Shown one piece after another: positions 1-9,417 of a stretch of 64,000 nucleotides of DNA. The position numbers were made by a program, and so were the translations under genes. Position 1 is the stretch's first letter. Every line of letters begins with the position of its first letter. Location of the stretch: the NCBI RefSeq assembly GCF_031202265.1, contig NZ_CP100604.1:8538501-8602500 (forward strand), written 5' to 3'. The notes under the pieces were generated by a model that ran no database searches, was not told the origin of the DNA, and saw nothing but the letters and a program-made list of their open reading frames with translations. This DNA is from Bradyrhizobium sp. Ash2021 (GTDB lineage: Bacteria; Pseudomonadota; Alphaproteobacteria; Rhizobiales; Xanthobacteraceae).

Positions 1-2283
1 CCAGCCCCCGACATCGATCACCATGCGGAACGAGGCGCCGCTGATCAACCGGTAATCGGAACGCCGATAGGTGGCGGCGTGCGGCACATTGCCCGCGCCG
101 CCCAAAGCCAATGGTCCCACCGAAAGCTGCGACGCCGTGGCCTTGTCCGCCAGCGGCATCAGCGCGTGATCGAATTTGGCGACGTGCAACCGGTCCCAGC
201 GCCAGGTGGTGGAATCCTCGCCAAGTCTGTCCACGACCTCGGCGACTGCGCTGCCCAGACTGTCGCGGAGAATGCGATCGCGCGCGGCCGCGGGCTCGTC
301 CAGGAGCCGAGGATCCGGCACTTCAAGGAATGCAACCATCGCCGGAATGCCGGACGCCTCCGGCGCGATCAGATTGGCGGCCTTGGGCGCCGCGGTCTTC
401 AGCAGCTCGGCGCCGAGGTGATTGGCGATCCAGACCTCGAACACCGCAGCAGCCGCGCTGTCGGCGCTATCGCGCGCGTCCCACGCCTTCAGCAGCTCGA
501 GCCCCTTTTTGACATTGGCGTCGTCGGAAGAGAGCGGTTTCAGCAGCGCGACCAGCCGCCGCGCCAGCATCGAGGTATCGTCGTTCTGCAAATCCATCGC
601 GTCGGCCAGCGTCATCTTGCTGTTGGCCTGCAGCACCTCGACGATGCGCTGCCAGCGCGCGCTGTCGGCCCATTCGAATCCGACCTTGCGCTCGGCGACC
701 GGATAATCGGCTGGCAGGTTCATCTGGTTGGCGGTCGCGAACCAGCCCTGCTGCGGGCGATAGAGCTTTGGCAGTTCGTCGAGCGAGAGAAAGCCCTGCC
801 ATTCGTAACGGCCGTCGCCGGGCACCGGCATCAGGCCGTCATAGTTGACGCGGCGCGGCGTCTTGCCGGCGGCGACCCAGCCGATGTTGCCTTTGGTGTC
901 AGCATAGAGCTGGTTCTCCGACGGCGCGCCCCAGCGCCGCATCGCGGTGAGGAAGCCGTTCCAGTCCTTCGCGGTCATGTAGTCGGACGAGCCGAAATAG
1001 GCCGAGGTGCCCGGCTCGAACCAGATCGAGCGCACCGCGAAGGCGCGCTTGTTGACCTCGTCGACATGGATGACGGGGCCGTGGCGGGTAAACTTCAGCT
1101 CGAGATCGCGATCGCCCTCGCCCTTCACCTGCTCCTTCTCGTGGACGATGCGCATGTCCTCCCAGCCGTCACGATAGCGATACTGGTTCGGGTTGGCGGG
1201 ATTGAGCTCGTAGACGTAGAGGTCCTCCTGATCCACGCTGAAGATGGTCAGGCCGAACGCAATGGTGTCGTTGTGGCCGATCGATATCCCGGGAAGCGCC
1301 GGCTCGCCGGCGCCGATCACCGACAGGCCGGGCGCGTTGAGCCCGACGATATAGCGCAGCGACGGCACGCTGTGCTCGCGATGCGGATCGTTGGCGAGAA
1401 TCGCGCGGCCGGTCGCGCTCCGCGCCGGGGCGACCACAAAATTGTTGGAGCCGATGGTGTCGCGCTGCTGGTCGGCCTCTGCCAGATACACATCGGGATC
1501 GTGCGCCAGCGCCGCCTTCTGGTCCTTCGCCAAGGCAAAGCTCACCGGCCGGGTGGCGAGGTCGTAAGACGCCAGCACCGCCTTGGGCACGCTGCAGGGG
1601 TCGAGCCCTTCGGGAATCTTCGTCGTCCAGGACGGTTCGAGCTTGACCCGCAGGCGATCCGCCTCGAGCCCGGCCGCGCAGGCGACCAGCGAGCGCTTGA
1701 CCTCGGAGGCGACGTTTCGCGTCAGTCCGTGGCTGCGAATCCGGACCACGTCGTCCGCCGACCACAGATCCGGCATGGTGCCCGCGATCTTGAACTCGAT
1801 CGGGCGCGGCCGCCGGCCCGCCTGCACATCGCCGACATAGGCGTTGACGCCGGCGACGAAGGCTTCCGCAAAGGTTTTGGCCTTGGGGCCATAGGCCGCC
1901 CACTCCGCCTTCATGTCGCCGCGGTAGAGAAACAGCCGCAGCGCCTTGTCCTGTTCGGCATAGGCCGCGCCGAAATCCTTTGCCAGCAGCCCGAGCCCGC
2001 GCTTGCGCCAGAGGTCGATCTGCCAGAGCCGGTCGCGCGCCGCGTTAAAGCCCTGCAGGAAAAACAGGTCGTGCTCGTTGCCGGCATAGATGTGCGGGAT
2101 GCCCCAGACGTCGACCAGGATTTGCCCCGGCGACTGCAACCCGGCGACGTCCGTGCTGGTCTGGCGCGCCGCGGATAACGCATTCTCCTTCTCGCGCGCA
2201 ACGACGCCGGGGGCGGTGAGTGAAACAAACACTGCGGAGCCGAGCAGCAGTCGAATGGCGCGGTTGAAACCCTTGTTCTTCAT
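1..2283 (-). CDS. Penicillin acylase / AHL acylase family N-terminal-nucleophile hydrolase (C-terminus outside window)
   Basis: Periplasmic Ntn-hydrolase that cleaves amide bonds of penicillins, acyl-homoserine lactones or similar acylated amines; the substrate cannot be read from sequence. The frame is open from ATG 2283 to the window edge (761 codons), close to the family's usual length, so only a short C-terminal piece is missing. The N-terminus is a signal peptide (Lys/Arg, hydrophobic stretch, likely cut after VVA near residue 29). The alpha chain has the family's early WGIPHIYA motif. The nucleophile and autocleavage site is Ser279 in GSNNFVVAP (codon at 1449-1447), followed by the ANDPHR motif of the beta chain. 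A long open frame on the plus strand (79-2178) is antisense to this gene. Glycerol kinase lies 42 bp upstream on the same strand. Confidence 0.9.
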   Translation of the reverse strand, partial: MKNKGFNRAIRLLLGSAVFVSLTAPGVVAREKENALSAARQTSTDVAGLQSPGQILVDVWGIPHIYAGNEHDLFFLQGFNAARDRLWQIDLWRKRGLGLLAKDFGAAYAEQDKALRLFLYRGDMKAEWAAYGPKAKTFAEAFVAGVNAYVGDVQAGRRPRPIEFKIAGTMPDLWSADDVVRIRSHGLTRNVASEVKRSLVACAAGLEADRLRVKLEPSWTTKIPEGLDPCSVPKAVLASYDLATRPVSFALAKDQKAALAHDPDVYLAEADQQRDTIGSNNFVVAPARSATGRAILANDPHREHSVPSLRYIVGLNAPGLSVIGAGEPALPGISIGHNDTIAFGLTIFSVDQEDLYVYELNPANPNQYRYRDGWEDMRIVHEKEQVKGEGDRDLELKFTRHGPVIHVDEVNKRAFAVRSIWFEPGTSAYFGSSDYMTAKDWNGFLTAMRRWGAPSENQLYADTKGNIGWVAAGKTPRRVNYDGLMPVPGDGRYEWQGFLSLDELPKLYRPQQGWFATANQMNLPADYPVAERKVGFEWADSARWQRIVEVLQANSKMTLADAMDLQNDDTSMLARRLVALLKPLSSDDANVKKGLELLKAWDARDSADSAAAAVFEVWIANHLGAELLKTAAPKAANLIAPEASGIPAMVAFLEVPDPRLLDEPAAARDRILRDSLGSAVAEVVDRLGEDSTTWRWDRLHVAKFDHALMPLADKATASQLSVGPLALGGAGNVPHAATYRRSDYRLISGASFRMVIDVGGW

Positions 2284-2325
2284 TTTCTTCTTGCTCCCCT
2301 GGTCGCGGCCTAGCAGATCAACGCG

Positions 2326-3828
2326 TCACTCCCCCTCGTCGCTCGCCAGCACGCCCTTCACCGCGCGCGCCCATCCGGCGAGCTTCCGCTCCCGTGTCGC
2401 CTGGCTCATCGCCGGCTTGAAGCGATGTTGCAGCCGCCAATTGTCAGCGAACTTTGCAGGTTCAGGATAGACGCCGGCCTGCAGCCCGGCGAGATAGGCG
2501 GCGCCGAGCGCGGTGGTCTCCTGGATCATCGGGCGGTCGACCGGCGCGTCGAGCAAATCGGCAAGGCGCTGCATGGTCCAGTCCGACGCCGCCATGCCGC
2601 CATCGACACGCAGCACGATGGTGGCGGCCTTGGCGTCGGGCCAGTCGGCGCGCATCGCGGCCCACAGGTCAAAAGTCTGGTAGCACACGCTTTCCAGCGC
2701 GGCATGGGCGAGTTCGGCGGGGCCGGTGTTTCGGGTGAGGCCGAACAGCGCGCCGCGCACCCGCGGATTCCAGTACGGCGCCCCCAAACCGACGAAGGCC
2801 GGAACCAGATAGACGCTCTGCATGGAATCGGATTTGTCGGCGAGCGGGCCGGTCTCGGCGGCCTGCTTGATGATGCCGAGCCCGTCGCGCAGCCATTGCA
2901 CCGCGCTTCCAGCGACGAAGATCGAGCCTTCCAGCGCGTAGGTCCGTTTGCCCCCGAGCTGATAGGCGATCGTGGTCAGCAGCTTGTTCTTCGATTTCAC
3001 CGGCGTGGTGCCGGTGTTGAGCAGCGCAAAGCAGCCGGTGCCGTAGGTCGACTTCATCATGCCGGGCTCGAAACAGGCCTGGCCGATGGTCGCGGCCTGC
3101 TGGTCGCCGGCGATGCCCGAGATCATGATGCTGCCGCCGAACAATTCCGGCGCGCTGTCGCCGAAATCGGCGGACGAATCCTTCACCTCCGGGAGCATCG
3201 AGCGCGGCACGCGCAGGATCTTCAGCAACTCGTCGTCCCACGCGCCGGTATGGATATTGAACAGCAGCGTGCGCGAGGCGTTGGTGGCGTCGGTCGCATG
3301 CACCTTGCCGCCGGTCAGCCGCCACAGCAAATAGCAATCGACGGTGCCGAACATCAGTTCGCCGCGATCGGCGCGCTCGCGCGCGCCGGGGACGTGGTCG
3401 AGTATCCATGCGACTTTGGTGCCCGAGAAATAGGGGTCGATGATCAGGCCGGTCCTGGCCGAAATCATGGGCTCGTGGCCCTCGGCCTTCAGCCGGGTGC
3501 AGATATCGGCGGTGCGGCGGTCCTGCCAGACGATGGCGCGGTGCACGGCCTGGCCGGTGGCGCGGTCCCATACCACGGTGGTTTCGCGCTGGTTGGTGAT
3601 GCCGATCGCGGCGATGTCTTTTGCGGTGAGGTCCGCCTTCTTCATCGCCTCGCGGCAGACTGCAACGGTGGAGGTCCAGATGTCCTCCGGCTCATGCTCG
3701 ACCCATCCCGAGGCCGGAAAATGCTGCGGGAATTCAGCTTGCGCCGATGCGGCGATGGAAATGTCGCTGCGGAACACGATGGCGCGCGAGGATGTGGTGC
3801 CCTGATCGATGGCCAGCACAAAGGACAT
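2326..3828 (-). CDS. glpK: Glycerol kinase
   Basis: Phosphorylates glycerol to sn-glycerol 3-phosphate with ATP in the cytoplasm. The 500-aa product has the usual length (about 500). It opens with the FGGY-kinase ATP motif [11 protein letters not shown] (residues 5-15), has [12 protein letters not shown] near residue 80 with the substrate-binding Arg-Glu pair, GIAGDQQAA near 240, and the C-terminal adenosine motif [10 protein letters not shown] near 405. ATG 3828 was chosen because it is preceded by GGAAG at a suitable distance and matches family starts; an in-frame ATG 39 bp upstream adds 13 unsupported residues. No glpF or glpD is nearby, so it may be transcribed alone or with the acylase gene 42 bp downstream. 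Confidence 0.96.
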   Translation of the reverse strand: MSFVLAIDQGTTSSRAIVFRSDISIAASAQAEFPQHFPASGWVEHEPEDIWTSTVAVCREAMKKADLTAKDIAAIGITNQRETTVVWDRATGQAVHRAIVWQDRRTADICTRLKAEGHEPMISARTGLIIDPYFSGTKVAWILDHVPGARERADRGELMFGTVDCYLLWRLTGGKVHATDATNASRTLLFNIHTGAWDDELLKILRVPRSMLPEVKDSSADFGDSAPELFGGSIMISGIAGDQQAATIGQACFEPGMMKSTYGTGCFALLNTGTTPVKSKNKLLTTIAYQLGGKRTYALEGSIFVAGSAVQWLRDGLGIIKQAAETGPLADKSDSMQSVYLVPAFVGLGAPYWNPRVRGALFGLTRNTGPAELAHAALESVCYQTFDLWAAMRADWPDAKAATIVLRVDGGMAASDWTMQRLADLLDAPVDRPMIQETTALGAAYLAGLQAGVYPEPAKFADNWRLQHRFKPAMSQATRERKLAGWARAVKGVLASDEGE

Positions 3829-3919
3829 TGGCGTTGCTTCCCGGAAGGATTGATTTGGGCAAGGCAAGCGGATTGGAGATGGTTCGTCAATATCTCAACG
3901 TCGCGCGGCGCTTTCTTCA

Positions 3920-4046
3920 CCTCGCCCCGCTTGCGGGGAGAGGTCGAAGCCGAAGGCTTCGGGTGAGGGGGACTATCCGCGCACTCGGTGCTTGCTGAGG
4001 CAGCCCCTCACCCCAACCCTCTCCCCGCAAGTGCGGGGCGAGGGAG
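3920..4046. repeat. Inverted pair of type-D palindromic repeats (glpK upstream spacer)
   Basis: Two copies of the CTCTCCCCGCAAG / CGGGGCGAGG unit face each other: 3920-3973 and 4004-4046. Each folds on itself (CCCCGC against GCGGGG), and the 3920 copy adds a second small hairpin, GAAGCC/GGCTTC. They fill the spacer between the SDR stop and the glpK start and could stop transcription from the SDR operon. Confidence 0.75.
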
Positions 4047-4054
4047 CAGACCGC

Positions 4055-4828
4055 CTACGCCGAGGCCGTGGTCACGCCGCCGTCGACCACGATGGTCTGG
4101 CCGGTCATGAAGGTCGAGGCGTCGGAGGCGAGATAGGCCACCGCGCCGGCGATCTCGTCGGGTTCGCCGATCCGGCGCAGCGGCGTGGTGGCGGTGCGGT
4201 GCTTCAGCCGCGCCTCGTCTTCCCACAGCGCGCGGGCGAAATCGGTCTTGACCAGGCCCGGCGCCACGCAATTGACGCGCACGCCCTTCGGGCCCCATTC
4301 GCCGGCGAGGCTGCGGCACAGCGAGAAATCCGCCGCCTTGGAAATCCCGTAGGCGCCGATCACGGTCGAGCCGCGCAGGCCCCCGATCGAGGACACGATC
4401 ACGACCGAGCCCTTGCCGCGCGCGGCCATTTGCGGGATCGCGTGTGCGCACAGCCAGATGTTGCTCTTGACGTTGGAGCCCATGATCTTGTCGAAGGCCT
4501 CGTCCTTGATGTCGAGCAACGGGCCGTAATAGGGGTTTACCGCCGCGTTGCAGACGAGGATGTCGACCTTGCCGTAGTGCTTGGTCGCGCCCGAGATCAG
4601 CGCCTCGACTTCTTCGCGGCGCGAGATGTTGCAGGGGATGACATGGGCGTCGCCGCCGGACTTGTTGATGCCGTCGGCAACTTCCTTGCAGGCGTCGGCC
4701 TTGCGGCTGGAGATCACCACCTTGGCGCCGAGCTTTGCCAGCAACTCGGCCGAAGATCGGCCAATGCCGCGGCTCGAGCCGGTGATGACGGCGACGGTGC
4801 CGGTAAGATCGAACGGGGTGTTTTTCAT
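4055..4828 (-). CDS. SDR family NAD(P)-dependent oxidoreductase
   Basis: Short-chain dehydrogenase of 257 aa, probably acting on a 3-hydroxyacyl-CoA or a related hydroxy compound. It has the classical cofactor motif TGSSRGIG (16-23), NAA at about 94-96, the catalytic Ser146/147, Tyr160 and Lys164 (YGISK), and the C-terminal TGQTIVVDGG signature. The start at 4828 has GGGAGG upstream; the frame runs further up into a type-A repeat but that is not coding. It is the last gene of the pim-like run and may supply or back up a hydroxyacyl dehydrogenation step; the exact substrate is inference. Confidence 0.9.
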   Translation of the reverse strand: MKNTPFDLTGTVAVITGSSRGIGRSSAELLAKLGAKVVISSRKADACKEVADGINKSGGDAHVIPCNISRREEVEALISGATKHYGKVDILVCNAAVNPYYGPLLDIKDEAFDKIMGSNVKSNIWLCAHAIPQMAARGKGSVVIVSSIGGLRGSTVIGAYGISKAADFSLCRSLAGEWGPKGVRVNCVAPGLVKTDFARALWEDEARLKHRTATTPLRRIGEPDEIAGAVAYLASDASTFMTGQTIVVDGGVTTASA

Positions 4829-4857
4829 TGTTGTTGCCTCCCTCTTTTGTTCGCGCT

Positions 4858-4941
4858 CGTCATTGCGAGGAGCGCAAGCGACGAAGCAATCCACACTTGC
4901 TTTGCCGCTCCATGGATTGCTTCGCTGCGCTCGCAATGACG
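4858..4941. repeat. Type-A palindromic intergenic repeat
   Basis: Begins CGTCATTGCGAGGAGCGC and ends with the reverse complement GCGCTCGCAATGACG; internal arms GAAGCAATCCA and TGGATTGCTTC also pair, giving one long stem. Other copies in this window are at 35108, 50337 and 50628. It sits between pimD and the SDR gene. Confidence 0.85.
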
Positions 4942-4952
4942 GAGATTAATTT

Positions 4953-5034
4953 CGTCATTCCGGGGCGATGCGAAGCATCGAACCCGGAATCTCGAGATTC
5001 CGGGTCTGGCCCTGCGGGCCATCCCGGAATGACG
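4953..5034. repeat. Type-B palindromic intergenic repeat
   Basis: Bounded by CGTCATTCCGGGG and CCCGGAATGACG, with an internal perfect palindrome around CTCGAG (CCCGGAATCTCGAGATTCCGGG is centred near 4993). Copies at 9418, 25369 and 51281. It abuts the type-A element at 4858, so two different families lie side by side in one spacer. Confidence 0.85.
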
Positions 5035-5042
5035 GGAGAGAA

Positions 5043-6185
5043 CTACACCAGTCCCCCACCATCCGTGACGCGGCGGAGATGGTAGTCGGTGTCGCCAAAG
5101 GTGTTTTCGATCATGGTCAGCCGCTTGAAGTAGTGGCCGATCTTGGCTTCCTGCGTCATACCGATGCCGCCATGGAGCTGGATCGACTGCTGGCCGACGA
5201 ACTTTGCGGATTTGCCGATCTGCACTTTCGCCGCCGCCACCGCCGTCGCACGTTCCCTGGCGTTGTCGAAGTCGGCGGCCATGGTCGCGAACATCGACAT
5301 GCTGCGGGCCTGTTCGAGGGCCACGAACATGTCGGCGGCGCGATGCTGCAGGGTCTGAAAACTGCCGATCGGCACGCCGAACTGCTTTCGCGTTTTCAGA
5401 TATTCGACGGTGGTCTTCAGCGATTCATCCATCGCGCCGACCGCCTCCGCGCACATCGCGGTGCGGGCCTCATCGACCACGCGCTCGATCAGGGCGAGAC
5501 CATTCTCGGGATCGCCGATCGCAGCACTGCCGTCGACCTCGACGCCGGTCAGCGTGATGTCGGCCGCGTGCAGGCCGTCCTGGGTCGGATAGCCTTTGCG
5601 GGTGACGCCCTTGGCATTCGCGGGGACCAGGAACACGCCGATCCCGGCCTTGTCGCGCTGGCTGCCCTTGGTCCGCGCGGTCACGATCAAGGTGTCGGCG
5701 TTCTCGCCGTTGAGCACGACGAATTTTTCGCCGTCGATCACCCAGCCGTCGCCCTTTTTCTTGGCCGTGGTCGCGACGTCATGGAGATCGTAGCGCGAGT
5801 TCTTCTCCAGCTGCGCGAAGGCGAAGGTCTTGCTGCCGTCGATGATGCCGGGAATGTGCGCGGCCTTCTGCTCGGCCGAGCCGCCATGGCGCAGGAAGCC
5901 GCCGGCGATCACCACCGTGGGGAGATAGGGCTCCAGCACCATCGCCTTGCCGAGCGCTTCCATCACGATCATGGTCTCGACCGCGCCGGCGCCGAAGCCG
6001 CCATCGTCTTCCGAGAACGGCAGGCCGAGCAGGCCCTGCTCGGCGAGCTTGCCCCAGACGGCTTTGCTCCAACCGCCCTTCTCCGCCATGTATTTCTTGC
6101 GGTGGTCGAAATCGTAGGAATCGTTCAACAGACCGTCGACGCTTTCCTTGAGAAGCCGCTGCTCCTCGGACAAATCAAAATCCAT
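5043..6185 (-). CDS. pimD: Acyl-CoA dehydrogenase, PimD-like small subunit
   Basis: Flavoprotein of 380 aa that, by family, oxidises acyl-CoA to 2-enoyl-CoA and passes electrons to ETF. It opens MDFDLSEEQRLLKESV, typical of this subgroup, has the middle-domain FAFAQLEKNSRYD region near 135-150 and the C-terminal QLHGGIGMTQEAKIGHY motif near 338-354. The start is secure: AGGAGGT six bases before ATG 6185. Gene order (pimF, pimA, pimC, pimD) and size match the R. palustris pim locus, where PimC and PimD act together on dicarboxylyl-CoAs such as pimeloyl-CoA; that substrate assignment is inferred from gene order. Confidence 0.88.
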   Translation of the reverse strand: MDFDLSEEQRLLKESVDGLLNDSYDFDHRKKYMAEKGGWSKAVWGKLAEQGLLGLPFSEDDGGFGAGAVETMIVMEALGKAMVLEPYLPTVVIAGGFLRHGGSAEQKAAHIPGIIDGSKTFAFAQLEKNSRYDLHDVATTAKKKGDGWVIDGEKFVVLNGENADTLIVTARTKGSQRDKAGIGVFLVPANAKGVTRKGYPTQDGLHAADITLTGVEVDGSAAIGDPENGLALIERVVDEARTAMCAEAVGAMDESLKTTVEYLKTRKQFGVPIGSFQTLQHRAADMFVALEQARSMSMFATMAADFDNARERATAVAAAKVQIGKSAKFVGQQSIQLHGGIGMTQEAKIGHYFKRLTMIENTFGDTDYHLRRVTDGGGLV

Positions 6186-6226
6186 TTTTTACCTCCTCGT
6201 ATTCAGAACAATTGCCGTCATTCTCC

Positions 6227-6330
6227 GATGCGCAATTGCGCATCGTAGATGCGCCACTTGGCGCAGGCCCGGAATCCATACGCACGATCGTGGTCGAACC
6301 CTCTCCCCGCAAAGTGCGGGGCGAGGGAGA
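6227..6330. repeat. Perfect 18-bp palindrome plus type-D repeat
   Basis: Positions 6227-6244 read GATGCGCAATTGCGCATC, a perfect palindrome whose core TGCGCAATTGCGCA recurs at 51317 and 53161. Positions 6299-6330 are a type-D unit (CCTCTCCCCGC, then GCGGGGCGAGG). Together they fill the pimC-pimD spacer. Confidence 0.8.
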
Positions 6331-6335
6331 AGAGA

Positions 6336-7526
6336 TCACAACCCCAGCACCGCCTTGGTGATGATGTTGCGCTGGATCTCGTTGGAGCCGCCGTAGATCG
6401 AGACCTTGCGGTTGTTGAAGTAGCTCGGCGCGATCTGGGCGGTCCAGTCCATGGTCTCGTTGGAGCCGTCGTCGCCATGCTCGTCATAGGGCGCGGCGAA
6501 CGGGCCGATCACTTCCATCAGAAGTTCGGTAGTGGTCTGCTGGATTTCCGAACCCTTGATCTTCAGCACCGAGGACGCCGGGTTGGGCTTGCCCTTGCCG
6601 TGCTTGTTCTCGTCGGCGACGACGCGGAGCTGCGTCAGTTCGAGCGCCTTCAGCTCGATCTCGACGGCGGCGAGTTTCTCGCGGAAACCCTGATCCTCGA
6701 GCACCGGCTTGCCGCCGGATTCGACCTTGGACGCCAGGTCCTTGATGCGGCGCAGCCGCTCCTTGGAAACGCCGACACGGGCGATGCCGGTGCGCTCATT
6801 GCCGAGCAGGAATTTGGCGTAATCCCAGCCCTTGTTCTCCTCGCCGATCAAATTCTCGACGGGCACCTCGACGTCATCGAAGAACACCTCGTTGACCTCG
6901 TGGCCGCCGTCGATGGTCTGGATCGGGCGCACCGTGACGCCCTTCGACTTCATGCTGAACACGATGAAGGAGATGCCCATCTGCTTCTTCGCATTGGCGT
7001 CGGTGCGGCACAGGCAGAAGATCATGTCGGCGTGCTGCGCCAGCGTGGTCCAGGTCTTCTGGCCGTTGATGATGTATTTGTCGCCCTTGCGCTCGGCCTT
7101 GGTCTTCAGTGAAGCGAGGTCCGATCCCGAACCCGGCTCCGAAAAGCCCTGGCACCACCAGTCGTCGACGTTCGCAATGCGCGGCAGATATTGCTTCTTC
7201 TGCGCTTCATTGCCGAAGGTGTAGATGACCGGGCCGACCATGCTGACGCCGAAGGCGAGCGGCGCGGGTGCTGGATGCATCTGCAGTTCTTCGTTGAAGA
7301 TATAATGCTGCACCGAGGTCCAGCCGGTGCCGCCATATTCCTTCGGCCAGTGGCTGACGCCCCAGCCCTTCTTGTTCAGGATGCGCCACCAGGCGACCAT
7401 CTCGTCCTTGGACAGATGACGGCCCTCGACCAGTTTGCGCCGTGTCTCCGGCGGCACGTTATCCCTGAAGAAGGCCCGGACCTCCTCACGAAACGCCATT
7501 TCTTCCTTGCTGAAAGCGAGATCCAT
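6336..7526 (-). CDS. pimC: Acyl-CoA dehydrogenase, PimC-like large subunit
   Basis: Acyl-CoA dehydrogenase of 396 aa, the likely partner of the 380-aa protein encoded just downstream. Visible family features are GFSEPGSGSDLA near residue 130 (flavin/substrate loop), INGQKTWTT near 155, and the C-terminal IYGGSNEIQRNIITK signature. The substrate-side base of short- and medium-chain enzymes cannot be assigned with confidence without alignment. ATG 7526 has AGGAGG at good spacing. It lies second from the end of the pim-like gene run, with type-C repeats upstream and type-D repeats downstream, so full-operon transcription must pass through several hairpins. Confidence 0.88.
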   Translation of the reverse strand: MDLAFSKEEMAFREEVRAFFRDNVPPETRRKLVEGRHLSKDEMVAWWRILNKKGWGVSHWPKEYGGTGWTSVQHYIFNEELQMHPAPAPLAFGVSMVGPVIYTFGNEAQKKQYLPRIANVDDWWCQGFSEPGSGSDLASLKTKAERKGDKYIINGQKTWTTLAQHADMIFCLCRTDANAKKQMGISFIVFSMKSKGVTVRPIQTIDGGHEVNEVFFDDVEVPVENLIGEENKGWDYAKFLLGNERTGIARVGVSKERLRRIKDLASKVESGGKPVLEDQGFREKLAAVEIELKALELTQLRVVADENKHGKGKPNPASSVLKIKGSEIQQTTTELLMEVIGPFAAPYDEHGDDGSNETMDWTAQIAPSYFNNRKVSIYGGSNEIQRNIITKAVLGL

Positions 7527-7574
7527 CGGATCCTCCTGTGAGCGAATTACATTCTTAAGCTACGCGAAATCTTA

Positions 7575-7696
7575 CGTCGTCCCGGCGAAAGCCGGGACCC
7601 ATAACCACCGGCGTTCGCGGGTAGTAAAAGGCGTCTGCCACAGCACCCAAACGCGAGATCACGCGGTATGGGTCCCGGCTCAAGGCCGGGACGACG
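7575..7696. repeat. Type-C palindromic intergenic repeat
   Basis: Starts CGTCGTCCCGGCGAAAGCC and ends GGCCGGGACGACG, with inner arms GGGACCCATA and TATGGGTCCC. Related copies at 53055 and 55379. It occupies the pimA-pimC spacer. Confidence 0.85.
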
Positions 7697-7703
7697 GGGG
7701 TGA

Positions 7704-9386
7704 TCATGACCGACCTCCCGACGCGACTTGTTGTTTGGCTTGTGACGACGGCTGCTGCTGGCGCAGTTCGTGGCGCGACAGCTTGCCGACGGAGGTGCGC
7801 GGCAGTTCCTCGACGAAATCGAGCGCTGCGGGAATTTCGTGCTTGCCGAGCTTGCCGGTTAGAAAAGCCTTGAGTTCGTCCAGCGTGAACGGCTTGGCGT
7901 CGGCGCGCAGCTTGATGAAGGCCTTTGCCGCTTCCCCGCGGTAATCGTCGGCGATGCCGATCACGATCACTTCCTGCACGCCGGGATGGGTATAGATCGC
8001 CTGCTCGATCATCTGCGGATAGACGTTGAAGCCGCCGGAGATGATCATGTCCTTCTTGCGGTCGACCAGATAGAAATAGCCGTCGGCGTCCATGTAGCCG
8101 ATGTCGCCGGTCAGGAAGCGGTCGCCGACAAAGGCCTCCGCGGTTTCCTGCGGCAGGTTCCAGTAGCCTTTGGTCACATTGGGCCCGCGAATGCGGATCT
8201 CGCCCACTTCGCCGACCGGCATCAATTGCTTCGGATCGTCCAGCGACACCACGTCCATCTCGATGCCCGGCAGCATCAGCCCGATCGAGCCCGGCTTGTC
8301 CGGGCCTTCCTTGGGATGGCCGGTGCCGGGCGAGCAGGTCTCGGTCATGCCCCAGCCGCTCTTCAGCTTCATGCCGACCTTGCGCTCGAAAATCTTGGCC
8401 ACCTCGACCGGCAGCGGCGCGCCGCCGGAGCCGCAGCTCACCAGCGAGGACAGATCGCGCTTGTCGAGATCGGGCAGTGCCGCGATCGCGATCCACATCG
8501 TCGGCACACCGGGGAATGCGGTGGCGCGCTTGACCTCGATGTCGCGCATCACGGCTTCGACGTCGAAACGCTGGTGCAGCGAAATCAGGTTGCCGCGCCG
8601 GATCGACGACAGCAGCACCACCGTCAGCGCAAAGATATGAAACAGCGGCAGCACGCAGATCACGCGCTCGATCGCGTCGCGCTCAGCGCGCGCCGGCTTG
8701 CCCCAGACGTCATAGACCGACACCGCCGACGTCAGATTGCCGTGGCTGAGCATGGCGCCCTTCGGCAGCCCGGTGGTGCCGCCGGTATATTGCAGCAGTG
8801 CGACGTCGTCGGCCGAGATGACAGGCCATTGCGCGGGCTTTGCCGCGCCATCGACGAATTGCTTGTAAGTGATGACAGCGGGGTTATTCGGCAGCGGCGT
8901 CTGCGGCGTCCCGACCTTGCCCCAATGATCGTCCTCGCAGACGATCAGGCGATCGAGCAGGCCCTTGTCGAGAAATTTCAGCGCGGTCGGCAGCAAAGCC
9001 GAGAGGTTAGAGGTGACCAGCACGCGCGCGCCGGAGTCGGAGAGCTTGTGCGACAGCGCGATCTCGCCGTCGAGCGGCGACAGATGCACGATGCGGGCGC
9101 CGGCCTTCAGCGCGCCGAAGAAATTGACGGGATGGTCCGGCGAATTGCCGAGGAACAGCGCCACCGAATGGTTCCTGCCGTAGCCGGCGCGGAGGAAAGC
9201 GGAGGCCGCCGTCTCCACCAGCGCTTCCAGCCCGGTGTAGCTGATCGGCCGGTCGCGGAACTCGATCGCCGGCCGCGCGCCGTATGCGGCGGCCGCCTCC
9301 GACAGCAGGTCCGGCAACGTGCCGCGCGCGATCGCATCGTCCCAATGAACGCCTTGCGGATAAAACTGTTCGCCGGGATGGGTCAT
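7704..9386 (-). CDS. pimA: Acyl-CoA ligase (AMP-forming), PimA-like
   Basis: Activates a free acid to its CoA thioester using ATP. The 560-aa protein carries the adenylate-forming P-loop TGGTTGLPKG at 201-210, the A5-type GWGMTETCSP near 345, the A7/A8 region TGDIGYMDADGYFYLVDRKKD near 430-450 (given only by its ends: TGD...RKKD), and a C-terminal GKLSRHEL with the catalytic Lys near 537. Length and position directly after pimF match PimA of R. palustris, which is known to accept medium-chain dicarboxylic and fatty acids. It could equally be a general medium/long-chain FadD. The 133-bp spacer to pimF holds a type-B repeat. Confidence 0.87.
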   Translation of the reverse strand: MTHPGEQFYPQGVHWDDAIARGTLPDLLSEAAAAYGARPAIEFRDRPISYTGLEALVETAASAFLRAGYGRNHSVALFLGNSPDHPVNFFGALKAGARIVHLSPLDGEIALSHKLSDSGARVLVTSNLSALLPTALKFLDKGLLDRLIVCEDDHWGKVGTPQTPLPNNPAVITYKQFVDGAAKPAQWPVISADDVALLQYTGGTTGLPKGAMLSHGNLTSAVSVYDVWGKPARAERDAIERVICVLPLFHIFALTVVLLSSIRRGNLISLHQRFDVEAVMRDIEVKRATAFPGVPTMWIAIAALPDLDKRDLSSLVSCGSGGAPLPVEVAKIFERKVGMKLKSGWGMTETCSPGTGHPKEGPDKPGSIGLMLPGIEMDVVSLDDPKQLMPVGEVGEIRIRGPNVTKGYWNLPQETAEAFVGDRFLTGDIGYMDADGYFYLVDRKKDMIISGGFNVYPQMIEQAIYTHPGVQEVIVIGIADDYRGEAAKAFIKLRADAKPFTLDELKAFLTGKLGKHEIPAALDFVEELPRTSVGKLSRHELRQQQPSSQAKQQVASGGRS

Positions 9387-9417
9387 GCGGGCTTTCAGTG
9401 CGTCGCAGCAAGAAGAT

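Noticed and set aside
79..2178. A 699-codon open frame on the plus strand
   Set aside because: It is antisense to the acylase gene, whose translation has the family motifs; the plus-strand product is Arg/Gln/His-rich low-information sequence typical of the complement of high-GC genes.
4858..5034. CRISPR-like array suspected from adjacent repeated palindromes
   Set aside because: The two units belong to different repeat families and there are no regularly spaced identical repeats or cas genes.
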